Shown piece after piece: positions 8,196-13,761 of a stretch of 17,970 nt of DNA. The notes below the pieces were generated by a model. The model did no database searches, was not told the origin of the DNA, and saw only the letters and a list, made by a program, of their open reading frames with translations. Each line of letters begins with the position of its first letter. Positions within the stretch are counted from its first letter, which is position 1. The stretch comes from an uncultured Oscillibacter sp. (GTDB lineage: Bacteria > Bacillota_A > Clostridia > Oscillospirales > Oscillospiraceae): the NCBI GenBank assembly GCA_951800675.1, contig CATOKC010000067.1, forward strand, positions 1 through 17,970. The letters run 5' to 3'. Position numbers and translations under genes: made by a program.

Positions 8196-9092
8196 TCAGC
8201 TCTTGCGGACCGCCAGGCTGTCTGCCAGCTCCCTCAAAAAAGCCGTATCGCCCAGCCACCGGCCGGAGTCCAGGGATTCCTTCGCCCGGAGGGTATAGTC
8301 CCGCACCAGGGTCTCGCAGGCCTCCACCCCCAGCAGATTCACATAGGTGGCCTTTTGATTCGCCGCGTCGGAGCCCACGGGCTTGCCCAGCTCCTCGGCG
8401 GTGGAAACCGCGTCCAGTATGTCGTCTCGAATCTGGAAGGCCAAGCCCAGATTCGTCGCATAATGCCAGGCGGCGTCCATGCAGCTTTCATCCACCTCCC
8501 GGCGGCCCATGGAGGCGCAGACCCCCATCATGCAGGCCGCCCGGAGCAGAGCCCCGGTCTTTTTGTTGTTGATGTCCGTCAGGTCCTCCGCCGTCCGGGG
8601 CTGGCCGTTGCCGGCAGTATCCCAATACTGCCCGCCGCACATGCCCGATTCTCCGGCGGCCTCCGCCAGAATCTTCGCCGCCAGAATCACCGCCGTCCTG
8701 CCGCCGTGCCGCCACTCTCCCTTCGCAGACAGCACTGTCTGGAAGGCCGCCGCCTGGAGAGCGTCCCCGGCCAGAATGGCCACGCCCTCGCCAAATTTCT
8801 TGTGGCTGGTGGGCATCCCCCGTCGGAGATCATCGTTGTCCATGCAGGGCAGGTCGTCGTGGATGAGAGAATAGGTGTGAAGCATTTCCACTCCACAGCC
8901 AAAGTCCAGTGCCTCTCCCAGGGTTCCCCCTGCCGCCTCGCAGAACTTCATGGTCAGAATGGGCCGGATGCGCTTGCCTCCGGCCAGGAGGCTATAGCGC
9001 ATGGCCTCCTCCAGACCTCCGCTGGAGAAGAACGTCCGCAGACGGGCCTCCACCAGCTCCCGCGCTTCTTCCAATTGCTTCTGAAAATCCAT
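8196..9092 (-). CDS. ispA: Polyprenyl synthetase, probable farnesyl diphosphate synthase
   Basis: 298 aa. Condenses IPP with DMAPP and GPP to make C15 (possibly C20) prenyl diphosphate in the cytosol, using the products of the IspH encoded in the same operon. Motifs in order: AGGKRIRP (37-44); the first aspartate-rich motif HDDLPCMDNDDLRRG (D79, D80, D85); the KTG region (178-180); and the second aspartate-rich motif QIRDDILD (220-227). GGAGG 8 nt upstream supports the ATG at 9092, 3 nt after the xseB stop. The order xseA-xseB-ispA is conserved across Firmicutes. Product chain length (FPP or GGPP) is inferred from family and context only. Confidence 0.94.
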   Translation of the reverse strand: MDFQKQLEEARELVEARLRTFFSSGGLEEAMRYSLLAGGKRIRPILTMKFCEAAGGTLGEALDFGCGVEMLHTYSLIHDDLPCMDNDDLRRGMPTSHKKFGEGVAILAGDALQAAAFQTVLSAKGEWRHGGRTAVILAAKILAEAAGESGMCGGQYWDTAGNGQPRTAEDLTDINNKKTGALLRAACMMGVCASMGRREVDESCMDAAWHYATNLGLAFQIRDDILDAVSTAEELGKPVGSDAANQKATYVNLLGVEACETLVRDYTLRAKESLDSGRWLGDTAFLRELADSLAVRKS

Positions 9093-9095
9093 GGC

Positions 9096-9335
9096 CTATA
9101 CCTCCTCCGTCGTTTCAAAGGGCTGCTCCAACGGCGCGCCGTCGGGGCCCTTCATGAGCTTTACCACCTGCTGCTCCGCCTGGTCCAGCTGCTTCGTACA
9201 GGCGGCAATCAGCTTTGTCCCCTCCTCAAAGAGGGCCAAAGAATCCGCCAGCTGGACATCTCCCTGTTCCAGGGCGGAAACAAGCTCCTCCAGCCGGGTA
9301 ATCTGCTGTTCAAAGGTCATTTTTTTCGCGGCCAT
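9096..9335 (-). CDS. xseB: Exodeoxyribonuclease VII small subunit
   Basis: 79 aa, typical size. Forms the multi-subunit exonuclease VII with XseA, which degrades single-stranded DNA to oligonucleotides and needs several small subunits per large one. The signature is MTFEQQITRLEELVSALEQGDVQLADSLALFEEG, split across residues 6-38: a helical hairpin predicted to wrap the XseA coiled coil. GGAGG 7 nt upstream supports the ATG at 9335. The start lies inside the xseA 3' end (19-nt overlap), and a run of seven A residues in that overlap places xseB exactly in the -1 frame of xseA. Confidence 0.95.
   Translation of the reverse strand: MAAKKMTFEQQITRLEELVSALEQGDVQLADSLALFEEGTKLIAACTKQLDQAEQQVVKLMKGPDGAPLEQPFETTEEV
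9317..9326 (-). promoter_or_regulatory. candidate -1 frameshift site at the xseA stop codon
   Basis: The xseA frame ends CGA AAA AAA TGA. The last A of CGA plus the two AAA codons form a zero-frame A AAA AAA heptamer directly before the stop. Slipping back one base continues as AAA ATG ACC in the xseB frame. A GGAGG (the xseB ribosome site) lies 16 nt upstream of the heptamer, slightly farther than the usual stimulatory spacing. Sequence permits a fusion of about 484 aa; whether it is made is unknown. Confidence 0.35.
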
Positions 9336-10549
9336 GCCATTTCCTCCTTTTTACAAGGCTCCTCCACCGTGCAGAGGAAGCCCCCCTCTCCCAGGGTCAC
9401 GGAAACCCGCTCCCCGGTCCGCACGTCCCGCCAGGACCGCAGAATCTCCCCGGAGGGTCCCCGAGCCATGGCGTAGCCCCGGCCCAGCACCTTCAAGGGG
9501 CTCATAGCGTCCAGGGCCGCCCCCAGCACGGAGACTCGCTGCCGCTTTCCGGCCACCAGTCCTGTGGACAGGTCCCCCAGCCGCCGCTGGACGTGGAGAA
9601 GCTCCATCCGCTTGTCCTGGACATAGGCCAGCTGGTCCCGGAGGACCCGCTTTTCCGCCAGGGCCGCCAGCCGCTGCCGGAGGGCCGTCAAACGGGCGGT
9701 CTCGCTTCGCTCCAGCCGGGAGACCGCGCCGGTCAGCCACTGCTTTAGAGCCTCCTGATCCGGCGCCACGATTTCCGCAGCGTTGGATGGGGTGGAAGCC
9801 CGGGCATCCGCCACAAAATCGGAAATTGTCACGTCGGGTTCGTGGCCCACGGCGGAGATCACCGGCAGCTCGGAGTCATAAATGGCCCGGGCCACCCGCT
9901 CGTCGTTGAAGGCCCAAAGGTCCTCCATGGACCCGCCGCCCCGGCCGGTGATAATCACGTCTCCCACCCGCCAGCGGTTGGCATAGCGGATGGCCCCGGT
10001 GATTTCCGGCGGAGCCTCGGCCCCCTGGACCCGGACGGGCAGCAGGACCACCTTTGCCAGCGGGTAACGCCGCCGCAGAATACGGATCATATCGTGGACC
10101 GCCGCCCCGGCGGAGGAGGTAACAATGGCAATCCGCTCTGGGTAGGGCGGCAGTGGCTTTTTGTGGGCGGGATCGAAGAGGCCCTCGGCGTAGAGCTTGG
10201 CTTTCAGCTGCTCGAAGGCCACCGCCAAGTCCCCCGCCCCCTCGGGGGTCAGGGAATTGCAGTAGAGCTGATAGGCCCCATCCCGGGGAAAAACGGTGAT
10301 CCGTCCCTGGGCGATGACCTTCATGCCGTTTTCCGGGCGGAACCGGAGGCGGGATGCCTGGCCCCGAAACATAACACACCGCAAAGCGCCCTCCGGGTCC
10401 TTCAGGGTGAAGTAGTGGTGCCCGGAGGGATACATTTTATAATTGGAGAGCTCCCCCCGGACGTACACGTCCTGGAGCATGGGCTCCCCGTCCAGCAGGA
10501 GCTTGACCAGCTGGTTGACCTCGGCGACGCCGAAAATGTGCTGTTCCAT
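9317..10549 (-). CDS. xseA: Exodeoxyribonuclease VII large subunit
   Basis: 410 aa. Catalytic subunit of ExoVII. Residues 1-100 form the OB-fold ssDNA-binding domain (EVNQLVKLLLDGEPMLQDV, then GELSNYK). The catalytic domain holds SSAGAAVHDMIRILRRRYP (145-163), TGRGGGSMEDLWAFNDE (201-217), AVGHEPD (233-239) and DARASTPSNAAE (248-259), all hallmarks of the family. A coiled-coil region (about 262-345) binds XseB, and a short beta C-terminus ends in a basic PRKK. GAGG 6 nt upstream supports the ATG at 10549. It begins 3 nt after the XRE gene stop, so it must share that gene's promoter. Confidence 0.96.
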   Translation of the reverse strand: MEQHIFGVAEVNQLVKLLLDGEPMLQDVYVRGELSNYKMYPSGHHYFTLKDPEGALRCVMFRGQASRLRFRPENGMKVIAQGRITVFPRDGAYQLYCNSLTPEGAGDLAVAFEQLKAKLYAEGLFDPAHKKPLPPYPERIAIVTSSAGAAVHDMIRILRRRYPLAKVVLLPVRVQGAEAPPEITGAIRYANRWRVGDVIITGRGGGSMEDLWAFNDERVARAIYDSELPVISAVGHEPDVTISDFVADARASTPSNAAEIVAPDQEALKQWLTGAVSRLERSETARLTALRQRLAALAEKRVLRDQLAYVQDKRMELLHVQRRLGDLSTGLVAGKRQRVSVLGAALDAMSPLKVLGRGYAMARGPSGEILRSWRDVRTGERVSVTLGEGGFLCTVEEPCKKEEMAWPRKK

Positions 10550-10552
10550 GGG

Positions 10553-10759
10553 TTACCTCTCGTTGGTGCGTCCGGCCAGGTAATCCAGGCTCACACCAAA
10601 ATGGTCCGCCAGGGCGCAGAGATTTTCAAATCCTGGGAGATTCTCCCCCGCTTCGAACCGCTGATACTGACGGTCGGTAATCTCGATTGCTTTTGCGGTT
10701 TCCACCTGGGTTTCCTTCTTCTCTTTTCTAAGTTCCCGCAATCTTTCCGAAAAATCCAT
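10553..10759 (-). CDS. Small XRE-family (Cro/CI-type) helix-turn-helix regulator
   Basis: 68 codons, 67 aa: essentially only a DNA-binding domain. The N-terminus FSERLRELRKEKKETQVETA leads into the HTH (AKAIEITDRQYQRFEAGENLP), followed by LCALADHFGVSLDYLAGRT, a stock ending of clostridial XRE repressors. AAGGAG 6 nt upstream supports the ATG at 10759; the open frame extends 14 codons further but those run through the operator region. Its stop is 3 nt before xseA, so it leads the nine-gene operon. Immediately upstream lie two inverted copies of one sequence over a pair of overlapping divergent promoters, which strongly suggests autoregulation. It is not part of the usual nusB-xseA neighbourhood known from other Clostridia and so looks like an insertion. 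No specific family name is recognised beyond XRE. Confidence 0.88.
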   Translation of the reverse strand: MDFSERLRELRKEKKETQVETAKAIEITDRQYQRFEAGENLPGFENLCALADHFGVSLDYLAGRTNER

Positions 10760-10769
10760 AGCAAACTCC

Positions 10770-10798
10770 TTGACACGACGGATTCTGCGTGTTAAAAT
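10770..10798 (+). promoter_or_regulatory. sigma-A promoter for the small plus-strand gene
   Basis: TTGACA (10770-10775, perfect -35) and TAAAAT (10793-10798, 5 of 6) are separated by 17 nt. Operator copy A (10774-10789) fills the space between them. The predicted transcription start is near 10805, about 40 nt before the ATG at 10846. Confidence 0.8.
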
Positions 10799-10826
10799 CA
10801 TGTTGAAACCCGACGAATCCGTCGTT
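10774..10826. promoter_or_regulatory. twin inverted operator-like sites between the divergent promoters
   Basis: Site A reads CGCAGAATCCGTCGTG on the minus strand (10774-10789) and site B reads CGACGAATCCGTCGTT on the plus strand (10811-10826). They agree at 13 of 16 positions and face each other, so AATCCGTCGT forms a perfect 10-bp inverted repeat with a 31-nt gap. Site A lies between -35 and -10 of the rightward promoter and site B overlaps the -10 of the leftward one. The neighbouring XRE protein is the obvious ligand, by inference. Confidence 0.7.
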
Positions 10827-10852
10827 ATAAAGAAAGGTGGTCCATATGTCAG
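10824..10852 (-). promoter_or_regulatory. sigma-A promoter for the XRE-xseA-xseB-ispA-...-ispH/S1 operon
   Basis: Reading leftward, CTGACA (10847-10852, 5 of 6) and TATAAC (10824-10829, 5 of 6) are 17 nt apart. The -35 lies within the first codons of the divergent plus-strand gene. The predicted start near 10817 gives a leader of about 58 nt. Since a strong terminator follows nusB, this is the best visible promoter for the nine downstream genes. Confidence 0.7.
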
Positions 10853-11178
10853 ATTTCATGCTCTGGCTCCACGCCAACTACATCCGCCCCCAAATCGACA
10901 AGGGGGAAAAAGGAGACTACGATTTCCATTTCGACCTGGTGGGCAACAGTCTGCCGCCCGCCGTCCGGACCTCCATGGAAAAATGCCTGGAATTTACCGC
11001 GATAAACGCCTTCTCCCTCGGTTTAAAGACCGGAGCGGGCTGGCGGGCAGCGCATCCCGGAACCCTTGACCGCTGCAACGGGAAAAAGCAGAGCCGGACA
11101 TGGTTCGCCCCCATGCCCGCTCTGCTGTTTTTTATTCGGAGAGCTCCTGGCGGGAGAAGCTGCCCAGAATGCCGTTGA
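10846..11178 (+). CDS. Small protein of unknown function, divergent from the XRE gene; 3' end uncertain
   Basis: The ATG at 10846 has GGTGG 5 nt upstream and a near-consensus promoter. The first 65 or so residues look like a real protein: MSDFMLWLHANYIRPQ, then KGDYDFHFDLVGN, then SMEKCLEFTAINAFSLGLKTG, with a helical, mixed-charge pattern and no membrane segment or signal peptide. I do not recognise the family. After GLKTG (near 11038) the sequence becomes Arg/Cys/Pro-rich, runs through the nusB terminator hairpin (11087-11126) and ends at 11178, inside antisense nusB. A one-base shift near 11040-11065 would instead give a TGA at 11067-11069, so the true end may be there or the gene may be frameshifted. 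The pairing with a divergent XRE repressor suggests it is repressed by it. Function cannot be assigned. Confidence 0.55.
   Translation: MSDFMLWLHANYIRPQIDKGEKGDYDFHFDLVGNSLPPAVRTSMEKCLEFTAINAFSLGLKTGAGWRAAHPGTLDRCNGKKQSRTWFAPMPALLFFIRRAPGGRSCPECR
11083..11133. terminator. bidirectional intrinsic terminator between nusB and the small plus-strand gene
   Basis: Arms at 11087-11103 and 11111-11126 pair over about 16 bp with minor mismatches, closing on a 7-nt loop. An A-run lies on the left (11083-11087) and a T-run on the right (11128-11133). For nusB it starts 5 nt past the stop codon, so it isolates asp23-nusB from the xse operon. For the plus strand it lies inside the open frame of the small gene. 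Confidence 0.88.
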
Positions 11179-11581
11179 TAAATTTCACCGTCTCCGCCGT
11201 CTCGTACTTTTTGGCGATTTCCACGGCCTCGTTGATGGCGGCGGCGTTGGGCACGTCCGGCATGTACAGCACCTCGTACATGGCCACCCGCATGATGGCG
11301 GAGGCCACCAGCGGGATGCGGGAAAACTTCCATCCCTTGGCGTACTTTTCAATATAGCCGTCCAGCTCCGCGCCGTGCTCGTCGACGCCCCGCACCAGCC
11401 GGCGGATATAGGCCGCCTGCTTGGCGTTGGGAGCCTCACGATAGAGGTCCTCCTCCTCCGCAAGCTCGGCAAAGGCCGCCGCCGTCAGCCGCTGGTCCAG
11501 CAGCTCCTCCGCAGTTTTGCCGGAAAAATTCAGTTCATAGGAGAGATGAATGGCAATCTCCCGGGCGGTGTTCCGTACCAT
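11132..11581 (-). CDS. nusB: Transcription antitermination factor NusB
   Basis: 149 aa, standard length. Binds boxA RNA with S10 (NusE) and supports antitermination of rRNA operons. The all-helical fold is recognisable: N-terminal ARxxAIHLSYELNFSG, central YIRRLVRGVDEH, then RIPLVASAIMRVAMYEVLYMPDVPNAAAINEAVEIAKKY (split over about 86-124) and the C-terminal KFINGILGSF typical of the family. AAGGA upstream (9 nt) supports the ATG at 11581. It follows the Asp23-family gene by 37 nt and ends in a strong terminator. In many Firmicutes asp23-nusB is followed directly by xseA or folD; here a divergent XRE pair intervenes. Confidence 0.95.
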   Translation of the reverse strand: MVRNTAREIAIHLSYELNFSGKTAEELLDQRLTAAAFAELAEEEDLYREAPNAKQAAYIRRLVRGVDEHGAELDGYIEKYAKGWKFSRIPLVASAIMRVAMYEVLYMPDVPNAAAINEAVEIAKKYETAETVKFINGILGSFSRQELSE

Positions 11582-11618
11582 AGCTGTTCGTCCTTTATCT
11601 GTCGTTCCGGTCCGGCGC

Positions 11619-11996
11619 TCAGTTCAGCGACACGCCGCCCACATGGATGTTCACCGCCTCCACGGCGCAGCCGGTCATGGCCTCCACGGCGGAGGACACG
11701 GCCTTCTGGGCGTTTCCCGCCACCTCGGGGATGGGATGGCCGTACCGAACGGTCAGATACAGGTCCAGAACCAGCGCCGCGCCGGTCATGTCGATCTTCA
11801 CGCCCCGGACGCCCTTCTGGGCATTTTTCCGGTTGTTCACCAGGTCGCTGACGCTGTTTCCCAGGTTTGTCATCATCCCGGACACGCCCTCCACCTCCCG
11901 GACCGCGCCCACGGCAATGGCGGCGATAACCTCCTCCGAGATGTTGATGCTGCCGTTTTCCTCCGGCAGGGTCATATATTCCTTGCTCTCGGCCAT
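11619..11996 (-). CDS. Asp23/Gls24-family envelope stress-associated protein
   Basis: 125 aa, covering one Asp23/Gls24 domain: GSINISEEVIAAIAVGAVREVEGV, then GVRGVKIDMTGAALVLDLYLTVRYG, IPEVAGNAQKAV, and AVEAVNIHVGGV. In staphylococci Asp23 is membrane-anchored and alkaline-stress-linked; the one-domain proteins beside nusB in Clostridia (YqhY type) have been tied to control of acetyl-CoA carboxylase in Bacillus, but no acc genes are in this window. The ATG at 11996 is chosen for its AAGGAGAGG site 6 nt upstream; the frame is open further up but that part is leader RNA with a hairpin. It has its own sigma-A promoter at the end of spoIIIAH, so it can be expressed in growing cells independently of sporulation. 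Confidence 0.9.
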   Translation of the reverse strand: MAESKEYMTLPEENGSINISEEVIAAIAVGAVREVEGVSGMMTNLGNSVSDLVNNRKNAQKGVRGVKIDMTGAALVLDLYLTVRYGHPIPEVAGNAQKAVSSAVEAMTGCAVEAVNIHVGGVSLN

Positions 11997-12032
11997 GCTG
12001 TACCTCTCCTTATTTTTTCCTTCGTGAAACGG

Positions 12033-12049
12033 CCGCCGCATTTCGGCGG
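12033..12049 (-). promoter_or_regulatory. leader stem-loop upstream of the asp23-family gene
   Basis: CCGCCG and CGGCGG pair around a 5-nt loop in the roughly 75-nt leader between the promoter and the ribosome site. No U-run follows, so it is not a terminator; role unknown. Confidence 0.45.
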
Positions 12050-12076
12050 ACCTTTCCGTTAAAATCATGCTGAGTG

Positions 12077-12105
12077 ATTATACCATATCCCACCGGAAAT
12101 TACAA
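12077..12105 (-). promoter_or_regulatory. sigma-A promoter for asp23-nusB
   Basis: Reading leftward, TTGTAA (12100-12105) and a perfect TATAAT (12077-12082) are 17 nt apart, with TGG directly before the -10 (extended TGn motif). The -35 begins 3 nt past the spoIIIAH stop. It separates vegetative expression of asp23-nusB from the sporulation operon upstream. Confidence 0.85.
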
Positions 12106-12108
12106 CTG

Positions 12109-12744
12109 TTAATTTGCCGCCATGATCTTGATATTCCCCGCCGGAAGCCCTGTCTCCGTCATGGTGATATCCGTGATTTTTGCCACATCCTCGGCGGTCA
12201 GGTCCCCGCTCTTGGTGGACACCACCACGCTGACGCTCTCGTCCCCCATGAAGGCCACGCAGTCCGCGTAGCCCTTGGCGGTGACCAGATTCTCAATCTG
12301 GGCCTCCGCCAGGGTGTAGGAGGCCAGAACCTGGATGCCCTGGGACGCCTCGTTGGCAACGGCGGTATCGGCGTTCTCCTGCTCCGCCGCCTCTTGAAGA
12401 AGGGAGATGGCGTTATCCCGGGCCTGCTGCCGGGTGAGCCGGGCGGAGGCAAAGTAGTCCGAACCGGTGTAGATCATCCCCTCGTCCGGCGGGGCTCCGG
12501 TATCCTCCGCCAGGCCGGTGGACAGCTCCTGGCCGGATTTTGCGGCTTCATCGGGCTTTGTGTCCTCGCTAGGCTTTCCGGTCTCCCCGCCCTTGCCGGA
12601 GACCAGCTGGGCCTCTCCCAGCAGCTTGCCTCCGGCGGCCTCCTGTACCTCCTGGCCGGTGTAGATCCAGTTCAGCGCCACCGCCGAACAAACCAGCACC
12701 GCCATCACCGCCACCACGGCGTTCCGCTTCCATCTCGCGCTCAT
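12109..12744 (-). CDS. spoIIIAH: Stage III sporulation protein AH
   Basis: 211 aa, close to the B. subtilis protein (218). Mother-cell membrane protein whose extracellular ring domain binds forespore SpoIIQ and builds the feeding-tube channel between the two cells. The N-terminal anchor is VVAVMAVLVCSAVALNWIY (about 10-28). A low-complexity acidic linker (40-85) follows, then a ring-building domain from about 95 on: ARLTRQQARDNAISLLQEA, ANEASQGIQVLASYTLAEAQIENLV, and a closing VSVVVSTKSGDLTAEDVAKI strand-helix unit. GGAGG upstream fixes the ATG at 12744, 23 nt after spoIIIAG. It is the last gene of the operon; no terminator is visible before the next promoter. Confidence 0.95.
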   Translation of the reverse strand: MSARWKRNAVVAVMAVLVCSAVALNWIYTGQEVQEAAGGKLLGEAQLVSGKGGETGKPSEDTKPDEAAKSGQELSTGLAEDTGAPPDEGMIYTGSDYFASARLTRQQARDNAISLLQEAAEQENADTAVANEASQGIQVLASYTLAEAQIENLVTAKGYADCVAFMGDESVSVVVSTKSGDLTAEDVAKITDITMTETGLPAGNIKIMAAN

Positions 12745-12767
12745 AGACCCTTTCCTCCTCCAAATAA

Positions 12768-13298
12768 TTACTGCCATTTTGCCACCGTGACCCGGTCGGT
12801 AGGCAGGCCGGTGAGGGCGGCCACCGCCCCCGTCACCGCCAGCCGAACCTCCGCGCTGCCGCCGCCCTGACACACCACCAGAGCTCCCCGGTAGGTGGGC
12901 CATGTCCGCCGCACCACAACCGTCTCGTCTCCGGAGGAGCCGTCCAAGCGGACCGTCTCCGACTTTCTGGAATAGTCCTCCGGCGCGGCGGTGTCCCCGC
13001 TGTAACTCAGCTGGGTGTCCTGGGCCAGCTGCCGCTCCCCGTCGGAGTCCACGGACAGCATCACCTTCACCTGTCCCACACCGTCCATGGCCCCCAGAAT
13101 TTCCTCCATCTCCGTCTGAATCGTCTGGAGGTTCCAGCCACTCTGCGCTGCCGGGGCGGAGGGCTTCTCCCGCCGGAGACCTTCCTCCCCGTTCTCCAGT
13201 CCCGGCCACAGCAGCAGCCCTGCGCCGATCAGCGCCACCAGCGCCGCGTACTTGTACTTGTTCCATATCTTTTGCGCTCCTTCAGTTTTTTCCTTCAT
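12768..13298 (-). CDS. spoIIIAG: Stage III sporulation protein AG
   Basis: 176 aa. Ring-forming component of the SpoIIIA-SpoIIQ channel in the mother-cell membrane. One N-terminal transmembrane helix (YAALVALIGAGLLLWPG, about 17-33) is followed by an extracellular domain with LQTIQTEMEEILGAMDGVGQVKVMLSV, and the C-terminal GALVVCQGGGSAEVRLAVTGAVAALTG, the ring-building motif seen in SpoIIIAG and SpoIIIAH. It is shorter than the B. subtilis protein (229), which has an extra beta-triangle insertion; the segment between the two conserved blocks here is compact. The start at 13298 gives AGG-type sequence a few nt upstream and overlaps spoIIIAF by 17 nt, implying coupled translation. Confidence 0.94.
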   Translation of the reverse strand: MKEKTEGAQKIWNKYKYAALVALIGAGLLLWPGLENGEEGLRREKPSAPAAQSGWNLQTIQTEMEEILGAMDGVGQVKVMLSVDSDGERQLAQDTQLSYSGDTAAPEDYSRKSETVRLDGSSGDETVVVRRTWPTYRGALVVCQGGGSAEVRLAVTGAVAALTGLPTDRVTVAKWQ

Positions 13299-13761
13299 GC
13301 CAAACCTGCCTCTCCGCCGGAATTCCAAGCTCCCCCGCGATCCAGTCCGCCAGCTCTCGGGCGTAGGGGCCCGTTAGCTCCGCCGAAGCCGGAAGAGGCG
13401 TTCCGTCCGCCCCCAGCTCCGTCTCCACCCGGGCCGTCACCCTGAGACCAAGCGCGTCCGCTTTGTCCGATATATATGCCGCGGTCCGCCCGGCTATGAT
13501 AGCCGCCAGCTCTTCTTTTCCGGCGGCGTCCAGCTCCGCCGCCCGCTCCCCAATGGCCGCCTCGTAATCGGAGAAGTCCAGCCGCAGCCGCCCCAGGTCC
13601 GTTTTCAGCACCGGCTGGAGCAGCGCCGCCAGCAGCAGCAGCCCTCCGGTGAAGCCGGAAATTTTTCGGAGAGTCCCCTCCGGCACCAGGGTTTGAACGA
13701 CTGTCAGCATCAGCGTCACCGCCGCAATGGAGGTGAGCCAGCTCCGCACCGCCCCGATCAT
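13282..13761 (-). CDS. spoIIIAF: Stage III sporulation protein AF
   Basis: 159 aa. Membrane part of the SpoIIIA channel complex. Two N-terminal transmembrane helices (about 8-27, ending VVQTLVP, and 32-50, GFTGGLLLLAALLQPVLK) are followed by a soluble domain of about 105 residues with DYEAAIGERAAELDAAGKEELA and ARVETELGADG, which ends in GIPAERQVW. The gene starts in an ATGA overlap with spoIIIAE and ends inside spoIIIAG. Shorter than the B. subtilis protein (about 206) mostly at the C-terminus. Identification rests on the two-helix architecture, the domain pattern and its position in the operon. Confidence 0.93.
   Translation of the reverse strand: MIGAVRSWLTSIAAVTLMLTVVQTLVPEGTLRKISGFTGGLLLLAALLQPVLKTDLGRLRLDFSDYEAAIGERAAELDAAGKEELAAIIAGRTAAYISDKADALGLRVTARVETELGADGTPLPASAELTGPYARELADWIAGELGIPAERQVWHEGKN

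Noticed and set aside
10553..11178. XRE gene plus small divergent gene as a toxin-antitoxin system
   Set aside because: The genes are divergent rather than co-directional, the small protein has no toxin motif, and the XRE gene is fused into a housekeeping operon. A repressor and its target fits better.
13282..13298. A AAA AAC heptamer directly before the spoIIIAF stop as a frameshift site
   Set aside because: spoIIIAG is in the +1 frame of spoIIIAF, so a -1 slip would not enter it; it would only add a short meaningless tail.
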